Shown here: positions 20,234-29,387 of the stretch, piece by piece
How positions within the stretch are numbered: position 1 is the first letter of the stretch
How the letters are laid out: each line of letters starts with the position of its first letter
Source of the DNA: Nematopogon swammerdamellus
Taxonomy: Eukaryota; Arthropoda; Insecta; Lepidoptera; Adelidae
NCBI GenBank assembly: GCA_946902875.1
Contig: OX336348.1
Coordinates: forward strand, 11,123,741-11,187,740
Length of the DNA stretch: 64,000 nucleotides
Direction of reading: 5' to 3'
Translations under genes and position numbers: made by a program
The notes under the pieces: model-generated
The model's input: the letters and a program-made list of their open reading frames with translations, nothing else
Database searches by the model: none
Told to the model about the DNA's origin: nothing

Positions 20234-21211
20234 ATGAGTAGCTACAAAGAAAATATTAAAATAGTTGGTACCTATAAAGCGAAATTATCGCAATTTAAGA
20301 CCTTTTTGGAAGTTATTAAATCATGCGTGTCCCTTAGCGATCTGCAAACCATTGAAATGGAAATTCTATTAGCTAAAATTGCTGCTGTATGCTCGGATTA
20401 CGATTACTTCCAGACTGAAATCGAACTATTGTCTAATATTTCAGATAACCAGTACGTCGAACGCGAACAGCTCGACATCCTGCACTATCTTTCGGTGTCG
20501 ACTGCACAAGTCAGCGTGAACCGTGCGTCGGCGCCGGAGACTGGTCGGTCGCTGGCAAGCTCTCAGGAAGGTATCCGTGTCCGTGGTACAGGTGGGCCAA
20601 GCCGTCAGCAATTAACAAAACTTTCCACAACAGACTTACTTCATTTCTCTGGTCAGTGTCAAAACTGGCTCGAGTTCAGAGACACATTTGTCTCGCCAAT
20701 CCATGATATTGAAACAATCGACATTTTCAACAAACACTATCTACGTGTTGCTCTGAGGGAAAGTGCATTATTGGTTATCAAATCAACTGATTTTTCTTCT
20801 AACAACTACGACAGTGAGTGGAACCTTCTCTTCGTAAGAGAAGAGCATCAAAACATACGTACACATTTAAAAACATATAATAAATACATCTCATGTTATT
20901 TCATATCTTACATCATTCAGTCAATATCTCGTTCATTAATAGACACAAGAAGATCGTCCCTTCCATTACACATACAACTGTCCGATAGTTTCATAAACAC
21001 ACCCTCTCCAATAGGGTCAATGTTGTATTGGAAAATATCGTGCTTAGTATCCGCATATTTTGGTAAACATAAACCTTCATTTCACAAAACAAAGGTCGGT
21101 TGGTTAGTTTCAGGAACTATCGCCTCCGACAAACATACAAAATTCAATAATGGTAAACATACTTACATACCTACACATACTTCACACTTCTTGAACACAA
21201 GGGAAGCGTGA
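20234..21211 (+). pseudogene. BEL/Pao gag fused to pol-linker remnant
   Basis: ATG at 20234 in ACAATGAG, 325 codons. Residues 1-105 are helical (MSSYKENIKIVGTYKAKL). Residues 130-200 match the BEL/Pao gag domain (DUF1759 type): LLHFSGQCQNWLEFRDTFVS, PIHDIETIDIFNKHYLRVAL and YDSEWNLLFVREE. From about residue 232 it changes to HIQLSDSFINTPSPIGSML and KTKVGWLVSGTI, a segment that in intact elements follows the aspartic protease. The capsid C terminus, zinc knuckles and protease active site are therefore deleted. It may still make a protein but lacks replication enzymes. Confidence 0.75.
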
Positions 21212-21339
21212 GTGCAACCTATCATTACATCATTCATAATTCATTACAAACACACATACACGCGTCACACACACACACATACTCAAGTCACACACACACA
21301 CACGTCACACACGCACACATACAAACGGTCAATCATATT

Positions 21340-21765
21340 GATCAGTCATGCAGTCGCATTTCCCCTCAAGAATTCCTCTTCCCAGTAAGGGACTCCTTTG
21401 AGTAGGCGAAACGACAGCGTGTTCAATAAGAAGAATGCTGAAACAATGCTACTTCTATGAACACATACTGGTTGATTTGATTGATCCACTCAGCCATGCA
21501 GTCGCATTTCCCCTCAAGAATTCATCTTCCCAGTAAGGGACTCCTTTGAGTAGGCGAAACGACAGCGTGTTCATTAGGAAGAATGGTGAAACAATGCTAC
21601 TTCTATGAACACATACTGGTTGATTTGATTGATCCACTCAGCCATGCAGTCGCATTTCCCCTCAAGGATTCATCTTCCGAGTAAGGGATTCCTTGAGTAG
21701 GCGAAACGAAAGCGTATTCATTAGAAAGAATGCTGAAACAATGCTCTTTCTATGAACACAAACTA
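21340..21765 (+). repeat. 148-bp tandem repeat, about 2.9 units
   Basis: CATGCAGTCGCATTTCCCCT recurs at 21347, 21495 and 21643, exactly 148 apart, with GAGTAGGCGAAACGA in each unit. It follows a CA-rich microsatellite (21240-21330) inside the BEL/Pao element and replaces deleted pol sequence. Confidence 0.9.
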
Positions 21766-22750
21766 CAAAGGTACATATCTACGTAGTGCACATACATAGG
21801 TACATACAGTGCCTGGTGCATCTACATATGTAGGTACATGCAATACCTAATACATTTACTAAGTACGCTGCAAGACTTAGTAAAATACATTTCATGTTCA
21901 GCCGTTGATCATGAAATGACACACATCGTTTCGTGTCACATTGTGTCGCTCGCTCACATGTGTACACAAAACCATTCACTACATATTCACACATTCATAC
22001 ATTTATTTTGCTGTCACATTGTGTAATTCATTCACATTGTGTACACAAAATTACTCACAACACATTCGTAAGAAATAACATATTTACTCATTCATAACTA
22101 CATTCATACGTTCATACTCTTACATAACATTTATACATTCAAATCAATATTCTTAAATTCATTTAACTTTTCATCCATCTTCATCATCCACTTTCAGAAA
22201 ACATAACATGCATCATGCATTCACACATTTAATATCTTATTAAACTATAGGTAACATAAAATCAGAACATTTACAATGCATACAAATTAAAATTCATGCA
22301 GAGTACCTACATAATCTTTCATGAATAATTTTATTGTTAAGTTTGATAGTAAAATAGTTTTCATCAATGATTAACTTCTTTCAGAGCAGCAGCGCTATAA
22401 CTGAATTCAGTTTGCTAAGCGAGTCAGTTTCGATAGCTGACCGCCATTTGTAGTTTGTCTGCTCTTCTGGCCCTTCACCTGGAGCTTGTCAGCGACATGA
22501 TCGCACTGCCAGTACATAGCGGCAATTCGTCATTTAAACTTAGACTTTCCTACTTGTTAATCGTTTTCAAATCAAATAACATAAAATTATACGTAGGTAT
22601 ATCAACACCGATCTCATTCACTTTATCAACTTCTAATAATTTAATACCTACTCGGTTTCAATAATTTCACCTCACGTATGGGGAAATGTATACTACTCTC
22701 GGCCAAGTACAATTTTAAATTCGCGTTCAACAAATCCTAGTGTCCTTCCA
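21766..22750. other. Non-coding interior of BEL/Pao element
   Basis: AT-rich sequence rich in ACATTCATAC-like words; no pol homology that I recognise. Its origin (decayed pol or acquired filler) is unknown. Confidence 0.4.
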
Positions 22751-22756
22751 ATCCTA

Positions 22757-23224
22757 GTGTCTACTCTCTCCTCACTCCCACACATTTCCATGTTGAACGA
22801 TCTCTCACGATGTTGCCTCATCCTCAGGTCACTGAGGGTCGCCACCATCAGGTTGCAGCGATACGAGAACATCGGGAGATTGAAACAGCCCTTCTGGAAC
22901 CGCTATTATAAAGAATACATTACAGAACTCCAGCAGCGAACGAAGTGGCAAACATCACGTAGCGAGCTGAAGGACGGAACTCTGGTCATCATCAATGAGG
23001 ACGGGCTACCTCCACTGAGATGGCTGCTCGGCCGGGTCGTCCAGCTGTTCCCAGGCTCCAACGGAGTCGCGCGGGTTGCGGACATCAAGACTCGGAGCGG
23101 CACCCTCAGAAGAGCAGTCACCCGGCTGTGCCCACTACCCTTGGAGGACATTCAATTGGATCCATCGCTCCAAGGCGGGGAGGATGTTCACGCGACCACT
23201 AGTCTCCGCACCGTCGACCACTAG
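22757..23224 (+). pseudogene. BEL/Pao integrase C-terminal (DUF5641-type) fragment
   Basis: Translates to RLQRYENIGRLKQPFWNRYY, KEYITELQQRTKW, LKDGTLVIINEDGLPPLRWL, LGRVVQLFPGSNGVARVADI and LRRAVTRLCPLPLE. This is the C-terminal domain that follows the integrase core in BEL/Pao pol, with its LPPLxWxLGRV and KR-type AVTxLCPLP signatures intact. The frame continues into the 3' LTR and stops at 23222-23224. The first 35 codons do not resemble the family, so this is a 3' remnant joined to unrelated sequence. Confidence 0.85.
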
Positions 23225-23467
23225 GCACCACGGTACTGCGGGGAGGTGCGCGGGCGACGGGCGGCGGCGGCAGCTCCCCTCTCCGTCGCAGCCTACCGAC
23301 ATTCTGCCAAGCACCGCAACGACGAGCGCACGCACCGCGCTCTTACATATTATCATGTCATTATTTTACATCAATAAACCCTATTACAGTCCACCAGTTA
23401 TTCATTTCGAGAGCTCCCCTAGCTGCCTTCAGCGAACCCCAACTCCAAGAAGAGCTAGGCGCCACCA
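23185..23467 (+). repeat. 3' LTR of BEL/Pao element
   Basis: 283 bp, nearly identical to 18934-19220: 4 bases shorter in the GGGCGGGCGG run, with GACGAGCG for GACGACCG. It ends GGCGCCACCA, followed by the GGCGT target duplication. Confidence 0.9.
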
Positions 23468-23472
23468 GGCGT

Positions 23473-23888
23473 AGTTAAGATTTCTCTTTAATGTAAATGG
23501 GTAGGAAAATAAATACATAAGCAACTGGTGTTTCCTTTCGTGGCTTTGCCATTCGCTCCAAGCGACGCTCCCTCCCGCTCGCCCCGCAACATGCGGCGTC
23601 CGCGAGTGAGAGTGAGCGTCTTGCCGCGCCGGGGCGCCACTAGGTACGTAAGGAATAAAAACGATCGCACCCCGGCGCGCGCGCCTTTTTTCAACGAAGA
23701 CGAGCGAGCGGCAACAAGTACGGAAGGAGCAAGTGATTATTAAAAGCAAACGAGCTTTCATTAAAAATATACAGTCCACACGTGATCGAAGCGCCCTGCC
23801 AGGATACCGACCGAGTATAGGCGGCCCTGGGGGTGACAGGCATGAAACACTTTGCCGCTCGTGATTAGAATTTTCTTCAAAAACTCAA
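23473..23888. other. G+C-rich unassigned sequence
   Basis: Contains TTCGTGGCTTTGCCATTCGC, a GCGCGCGCGCC run near 23682 and TGATCGAAGCGCCCTGCCAG. It may be an LTR or promoter-like piece of another element. Frames here are short and overlapping. Confidence 0.35.
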
Positions 23889-24200
23889 TCGCTTAAGGCC
23901 ATCATTGTGAACGAATTTTTGGCCAAAAACTTAACAAATACCATCGAACAACCACCGTATTCACCGGATATGGCTCCGGCCGACATTTTTCTGTTTCCAA
24001 AACTCAAATTACCACTTCGAAGCACCCGTTTTCACTCTATGGAAGACTATGAAAAAGAATTCGCGGTAAGAACTGAAGTCGATTCCAGAAAATGCATTTA
24101 AAAAATGTTTTGATGATTGGATTATTCGTTGACGTAAGTGTATTATTTCGAAAGGGGCCTACTTTGAAGGCGATAGCATAAATTTGGAAGAATAATTAAT
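23889..24200 (+). pseudogene. Mariner transposase C-terminal fragment
   Basis: Translates to NEFLAKNLTNTIEQPPYSPD, MAPADIFLFPKLKLPL, STRFHSMEDYEKEF and, after a frameshift near 24100, KCFDDWIIR then KGAYFEGDSINLEE. This is the C-terminal end of a mariner-group transposase, with the YSPDxAPxDxFLFPKLK signature holding the third catalytic Asp. The first two catalytic residues are missing. CCCGGTACTTTCTTGACAGAG at 24227-24247 looks like the 3' terminal inverted repeat. The 5' half is absent. Confidence 0.85.
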
Positions 24201-24261
24201 TAACATTTGGTGTATTATTGACCTTTTCCCGGTACTTTCTTGACAGAGTAGTATACCCATA

Positions 24262-24383
24262 CCAACTTACAAAGTTCTAGTACTAAGGGTCTCTGAGCTA
24301 ATCCGCGGACAGACAGACAGACGGACGGACATGGCGAAACAATAAGGGTTCTTGTTGACTACGGAACCCTAAAAAAAAAAATA
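24262..24383 (+). mobile_element. MITE end with GACA/GACG microsatellite
   Basis: GACAGACAGACAGACGGACG (24315-24334), then ATGGCGAAACAATAAGGGTT and TACGGAACCCTAAAAAA. This is the pattern of lepidopteran MITEs with a hitchhiking GTCY microsatellite. Only one end is evident. Confidence 0.65.
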
Positions 24384-24398
24384 TTAAGTAGCCTTATC

Positions 24399-24484
24399 AT
24401 ACAATTTGGGCGACTATTTTAAGGATTTTTTCCTCGGAGGTAGCCCAATCGGCGACAATTTGCTCAATCTAGCAACACTGTACA
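24399..24484. repeat. Dispersed repeat U
   Basis: CATACAATTTGGGCGACTAT, TTCCTCGGAGGTAGCCCAATC and CAATCTAGCAACACTGTACAG are shared with 52286-52373, where an inverted relative follows. Confidence 0.8.
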
Positions 24485-25056
24485 GAACTGATTGAATGTC
24501 TCGCTCGAACTCTCGACTGACGATGGTCGACGAATTGTGATTCGCAGAGGCTCCCGTCAGCCAATGACAATGCCCTCATCCCTTTATAATATAGTAGCTG
24601 CGAACCCGGGTTCGCTCGGGTAAACTAAACTAAACTCGTATGCCACTTTGCTCTAAAGCTTATGACAGCTTACTACTGTTTGAATGTATTGTTTTGTTAA
24701 GGGTATTTGGCATACGACCACGGCTATCCTCTGAACAACACTATGAATATTTATTAAATACATTAAAATATATTACGTGCAAGTTGTTTATTTAATAGAC
24801 TATAAAATATTGAATAGTTTGTACATACCAATTTTAGATGAGAATATTTTCTTGTTTTATACTTTTTAGAGCGTGATTTTTCAGTAGTCGGGTTTTAGTT
24901 CTTGAACTTATTTTTTATTTCAATTATTTTAGGATTATAACTTCGTGATAAAGTATTTGCAGAGCCGTTTTACATGTTTTGTTTGTTTAGGTTTTATTGT
25001 TTTATAATTTTAACATGTGTACCATAGTCCATAATGAAATACGTATTTATTATATA
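24485..25056. other. AT-rich, no gene seen
   Basis: Moderately AT-rich sequence with no recognised repeat. GCGAACCCGGGTTCGCTCGGG at 24600 is a short palindrome. It ends at the A|T target of the Helitron starting at 25057. Confidence 0.4.
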
Positions 25057-27922
25057 CTAGCTTTTGCCCGCGGCTGCGCTCGCGTGAAATTCATATTTCA
25101 AAGGAAGAAAGTAAGTAACTAAGGACGAGCTGGGTTCAGGTAAACGATAAACCGTCTCGAATAAAGTAAATAACTGATGGCGAGGCCGAAGGCCGAGTCT
25201 CGTTCAGGAAGACTATAAACCTTCTTGAAGTAAATAAATAACTAAGGGCGAGGCCGAAGGCCGAGCTGCGTTCAGAAAGACGATAAACTTTCTCGAAGAA
25301 AGTAAGTAACAAAGGGCGAGCTGGGTTCAGGTAAACGATAAACCGTCTCGAAGAAAGTAAGTAACTGATGGCGAGGCCGAAGGCCGAGTTTCGTTCAGGA
25401 AGACTATAAACCTTCTTGAAGTAAATAAATAACTAAGTGCGAGGCCGAAGGCCGAGCTGCGTTCAGAAAGACGATAAACATTCTCGAAGAAAGTAACTAA
25501 CAAAGGGCGAGGCCGAAGGCCGAGCTGCGTTCAGGAAGACGATAAACTTTCTCAAAGATAGTAAGTAACTATGGACGAGGCCGAAGGCCGAGCTGCGTTC
25601 ACGAAGAGGATAAACCATCTTTAAGAAAGTAAATAACAAAGAGCAAGGCCGAAGGCCGAGCTGCGTTCGGAAAGACTAAACGTTCTAGAAGAAAGTAAGT
25701 AACAAAGGACGAGGCCGAAGGCCGAGCTGCGTTCAGGAAGACGATAAACTTTCTCGAAAACAGTAAGTAACTATGGGCGAGGCCGAAGGCCGAGCTGCGT
25801 TCAGGAAGAGGATAAACCATCTTTAAGAAAGTAAGTAACAAAGGGTGAGGCCGAAGGCCGAGCTGCGTTCAGGAAGACGAAAAACTTAATTGGAATAGGC
25901 ATACTGATAACATTGCAAAGAAATTAAATTCTTCAATTTATGCCATTCGTAAAATTCGTCAACTCTGTGGTACCACGCCAGCCAAAACTGTTTATTTCGC
26001 TTATTTCCACAGTATTATGTCCTACTGGTTGCTATTCGGGGGGGGGGGGGGGGGCAGTGCTGGTAGTGATAGAATTCAGGCTGCAGAAACGGGCCATTCG
26101 GCCTATCATGGGCGTGAGACCTAGGGAATTCTGGTGATCTTTGTTCAAAAAACTTCGTATTTTGACTCTTCCGAGTGAATACATACGTCAAAATATTTTG
26201 TACGCTCGACGGAACATTCATAATACTCCTGAAAATGGTGACTTTGTGATTAATGAATTAGCCGGTTTTAATAATTAGATTTTGGTTTTATTTTTTGTGC
26301 TGGTTGTTTTTAATGTTATTTTGAAATGTATTGACATGTCTGAGCGGCCAATATGTGCCCAATGATGAAATAAAGAATCTGAATCTGAATCAGACGATAA
26401 ACTTTCTCGAAGACACTAAGTAACTATGGGCGAGGCCGAAGACCGAGCTGCGTTCAGGAAGAGGATAAACCATTTTTAAGAAAGTAAGTAGCAAAGGGCG
26501 AGGCCGAAGGCCGACCTGTATTCGGGAAGACTAAACCTTCTCGAAGAAAGTAAGTAACAAAGGGCGAGGCCGAAGGCCGAGCTGCGTTCAGGAAGACGAT
26601 AAACTTTCTCGAATACAGTAAGTAACTATGGGCGAGGCCGAAGGCCGAGCTGCGTTCAGGAAGAATATAAACCTTCTTTAAGAAAGTAGTAACAAAGGGC
26701 GAGGCCGAAGGCCGAGCTGCGTTCAGGAAGAGGATAAACCATCCTCAAAAAGGTAAGTAACAGAGGCCGAACTGCGTTCAAGAAGGCGATAAACTTTTTC
26801 GAACACAGTAAGTAACTATGAGCGAGGCCGAGGGCCGAGCTGCGTTCAGGAAGAGGATAAACCATCTTTAAGAAAGTAACTAACAAAGGGCGAGGCCAAA
26901 GGCCGAGCTGCGTTCAAGAAGAGGATAACCTTTTAGAATAAAGTAAGTAGCAGAAGGCGAGTCCGAAGGCCGAGCTGCGTTCAGGAAGACGATAATCTTT
27001 CTCGAAGACAGTAAGTAACTATGGGCGAGGCCGAAGGCCGAGCTGCGTTCAGGAAGAGGATAAACCATCTATAAGAAAGTAAGTGACAAAGGGCGAGGCC
27101 GAAGGCCGAGCTGCGTTCGGGAACACTAAACCTTCTCGAAGAAAGTAAGTAACAAAGGGCGAGGCCGAAGGCCGAGCTTCGTTCAGGAAGACGATAAACT
27201 TTCTCGAAGACAGTATGTAACTATGGGCGAGGCTGAAGGCCCAGCTGCGTTCAGGAAGAGGATAAACCATATTTAAGAAAGTAAGTAACAAAGGGCGAGG
27301 CCAAAGGCCGAGCTACGTTCGGGAAGACTTAACAATCTCGAAGAATGTAAGTAACAAAGGGCGAGGCCGAAGGCCGTGCTGCGTTCAGGAAGATGATAAA
27401 CTTTTTTGAAGACAGTAAGAAACTATGGGCGAGGCCGAAGGCCGAGCTGCGTTCAGGAAGAGGATAAACTATCTTTAAGAAAGTAAGTAACAAAGGACGA
27501 GGCCGAAGGCCGAGCTGCGTTCGGGAATCCTCTTCCTGAACGCAGCTCGCCCTTCGGACTCGCCCTCTGTTACTAACTTTCTTCGAAAAGGTTATCCTCT
27601 TCCTGAACGCAGCTCGACCTTCGGCCTCGCCCATAGTTACTTAATGTCTTCGAGAAGGTTTATCGTCTTCCTGAACGCAGCTCGGCCTTCGGCCTCGCCC
27701 TTTGTTACTTACTTTCTTCGAGAAGGTTTATAGTCTTCCAGAACGCAGCTCGGCCTTCGGCCGCGCCCTCAGTTACTTACTGTCTTTAAGAAGGTTTATC
27801 TTCTTCCTGAACGCAGCTCGGCCTTTAGCCTCGCCCTTAGTTACTTACTTTCTTTGAGTAGGTTTATCGTCTTCCTGAACGCAACTCATTCACAAACTTT
27901 CGCGTTTATAATATTAGTAGGA
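25057..27922 (-). mobile_element. Non-autonomous Helitron with minisatellite arrays
   Basis: Read on the minus strand, the 5' end is A|TCCTACTAATATTATAAACG (27922) and the 3' end is GCGCAGCCGCGGGC-AAAAG-CTAG|T (25057). The interior consists almost wholly of 68-bp monomers, mostly in one orientation from 25080 to 27530 and inverted from 27535 to about 27880. A LINE fragment (25888-26392) is inserted in the array. No replication gene is present. Confidence 0.9.
25888..26392 (+). pseudogene. 5'-truncated CR1/Jockey-group LINE
   Basis: Encodes pieces of the domain after reverse transcriptase: NWNRHTDNIAKKLNSSIYAI, RKIRQLCGTTPAKTVYFAYF and HSIMSYWLLF, then frameshifted RNIHNTPENGDFV-like sequence. 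A 16-base G run (26039-26054) lies at a frameshift. The 3' end is AATAAAG then GAATCT repeats. The flanks AGACGAAAAACTT (25875-25887) and AGACGATAAACTT (26393-26405) differ at one base, a likely 13-bp target duplication within a minisatellite monomer. Confidence 0.8.
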
Positions 27923-28320
27923 TATATTTTGGGTAGGTTTGGAGTGAGACCTGATTTTAGAAATTATTCCTTATTATCGGGTGCATGCAAGCAAATCCGA
28001 AAGTAACAGCTAACAATATATATATTGTTTAAATGTGCTAATTAATTAATCCCTTTCATTTGATACCCAAGACGACATCATTAAATTTTTTTTTATTTTA
28101 CGTCATGACTTTTTGTCATCTAGAGAGCACCATAGTAACGTATGTGACGTCACATAGCCTATAACCAGCGGACGATCAAGACGCTTTCAACGATACCCTA
28201 TTTGTCAAATTATGATAAGTAGTTTACAAGTTATGGGGGAACAGATGAACATACATACATACATACATACCGGTCAAACACATAACCCTCCTTTTTTGCT
28301 TCGCCGTAGTCGGGTAAAAA
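27923..28320 (-). repeat. Dispersed repeat B, second copy
   Basis: Reverse-strand match to 2175-2732: TTTTTACCCGACTACGGCG, a few GTAT units (28252-28271), ATAAGTAGTTT, GGCTATGTGACGTCACATACG and CCTACCCAAAATATA running into the Helitron TC. Confidence 0.75.
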
Positions 28321-28585
28321 CTGAGAAAAATGCTCGTATTCGTACTTTATGTTACTCACAGATGCTCACAGACAATATAAATAGAAAGAAAGAGTTCTTC
28401 TTCTTCTTTTTTTTTTAAATATTGGCAACCAAACGAATAGGAAGTTCGTTTATTTATTACTGCCAGCATCCAGTGACGGCGCCGCACGGGTAAAATTACG
28501 TCACAAGTCCGTCACTGCCCGTATAATTGAAGCGAATATGGGCAGGCAGGTGGCCTAGTGTTGCCAGAAAGGCTTCACATAAAGC
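28321..28585. other. Unassigned, no gene seen
   Basis: AT-rich DNA with a CTTCTTCTTCTTTTTTTTT run, then GACGGCGCCGCACGGG and GGGCAGGCAGGTGGCCTAG. Not recognised. Confidence 0.3.
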
Positions 28586-28701
28586 CGGCACGACCGAAGG
28601 GAAGCACTGACGAGGTCCCAAGTTCACTCGGTGTTATGGGCTGACATCACGGATGTTGTAGGTGATGTACCCAACCGTGTCAGTTTCCATAAAAAAGAAG
28701 T
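28586..28701 (+). mobile_element. Family T retroelement tail
   Basis: CACGACCGAAGGGAAGCACTG, GTTATGGGCTGACATCACGG and TTTCCATAAAAAAG, a 5'-truncated copy ending in a short A run. Confidence 0.75.
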
Positions 28702-28834
28702 CTTCCAGATCAAGATTGCTTGTGTACTATTCGTCAACAGTTTGACTACGCACGTATATAAAGTCAGATTTTTTATTCTGTAGAATTCAGACAGCTGTAT
28801 TTTTTTTACGTTTCAGAATTGACAAACCTTTTTA

Positions 28835-29167
28835 GGTTTCCGTATTCCGTACGGAAGCCTATTACTAAGCCTCCGCTTTATGTCTGTCCGTCCGTCCGTC
28901 CGTCCGTCCGTCCGTCTGTCTGTCCGAGGGCTGTATCTCTTGAACCGTAATAGGTAGCCTATTGAAATTTACACAGAATATGTGTTACTATGAGTTAAAA
29001 AAAAATAAAATGTTCAAAATTAAGGGAGGCTCCCATACAACAAACGTGCGAAAAATCGATTAGTCACGCTACTGAATAAAAGATGGCGCCACAGGCTTTT
29101 ATACATTGAATTGTTGAAAGACAAAAGATAGGCGTATATTATTGATAGCGGATAGATACGGAAACCT
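28835..29167. mobile_element. MITE with GTCC microsatellite
   Basis: Ends AGGTTTCCGTA and TACGGAAACCT form terminal inverted repeats. Near the left end is TCTGTCCGTCCGTCCGTCCG (28880-28925), the hitchhiking GTCY microsatellite seen in lepidopteran MITEs. About 330 bp, non-coding. Confidence 0.8.
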
Positions 29168-29387
29168 CCGTGCGCGAGTAAAACTCGCACTTGACAGATT
29201 TTTTTATTATTATTGTTTTTTTTTGTTTCCTTTAATAACCGACTTCCAAAAATAAGGATATTGTCAATTCGTCTGTATGCTTTTTTTGTGTATATGTTAC
29301 TTACTCGATTTCTCCGCCAATTGTAAACTGATATTAATGATTCTCTTTCTTCTTAGAGGTGGCCAAATCATAAATTTTATGAAAGAA
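29168..29387. other. T-rich flank, no gene seen
   Basis: Poly-T/ATT-rich, with AACTCGCACTTGACAG and ATAACCGACTTCCAAAAA, words common in insect repeats. It ends at the Helitron target. Confidence 0.35.

Larger units (their letters stand above)
18934..23467 (+). mobile_element. BEL/Pao LTR retrotransposon, deletion derivative
   Basis: Direct LTRs (18934-19220 and 23185-23467) start TGTTCACGCGACCACTAG and end CA. The 5-bp target duplication GGCGT flanks both ends (18929-18933, 23468-23472). A TGG-starting primer-site candidate lies 2 bases inside the 5' LTR. The interior keeps gag, fused to a stretch normally found after the protease, and the end of integrase. Reverse transcriptase, RNase H and the integrase core are missing. 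LTRs differ by a 4-bp indel, a few substitutions and a terminal 1-base change, so it is young but non-autonomous. Confidence 0.9.

Noticed and set aside
25057..27922. Helitron at 25-28 kb as an autonomous element
   Set aside because: No Rep or helicase motif inside; the only coding remnant belongs to an inserted LINE.
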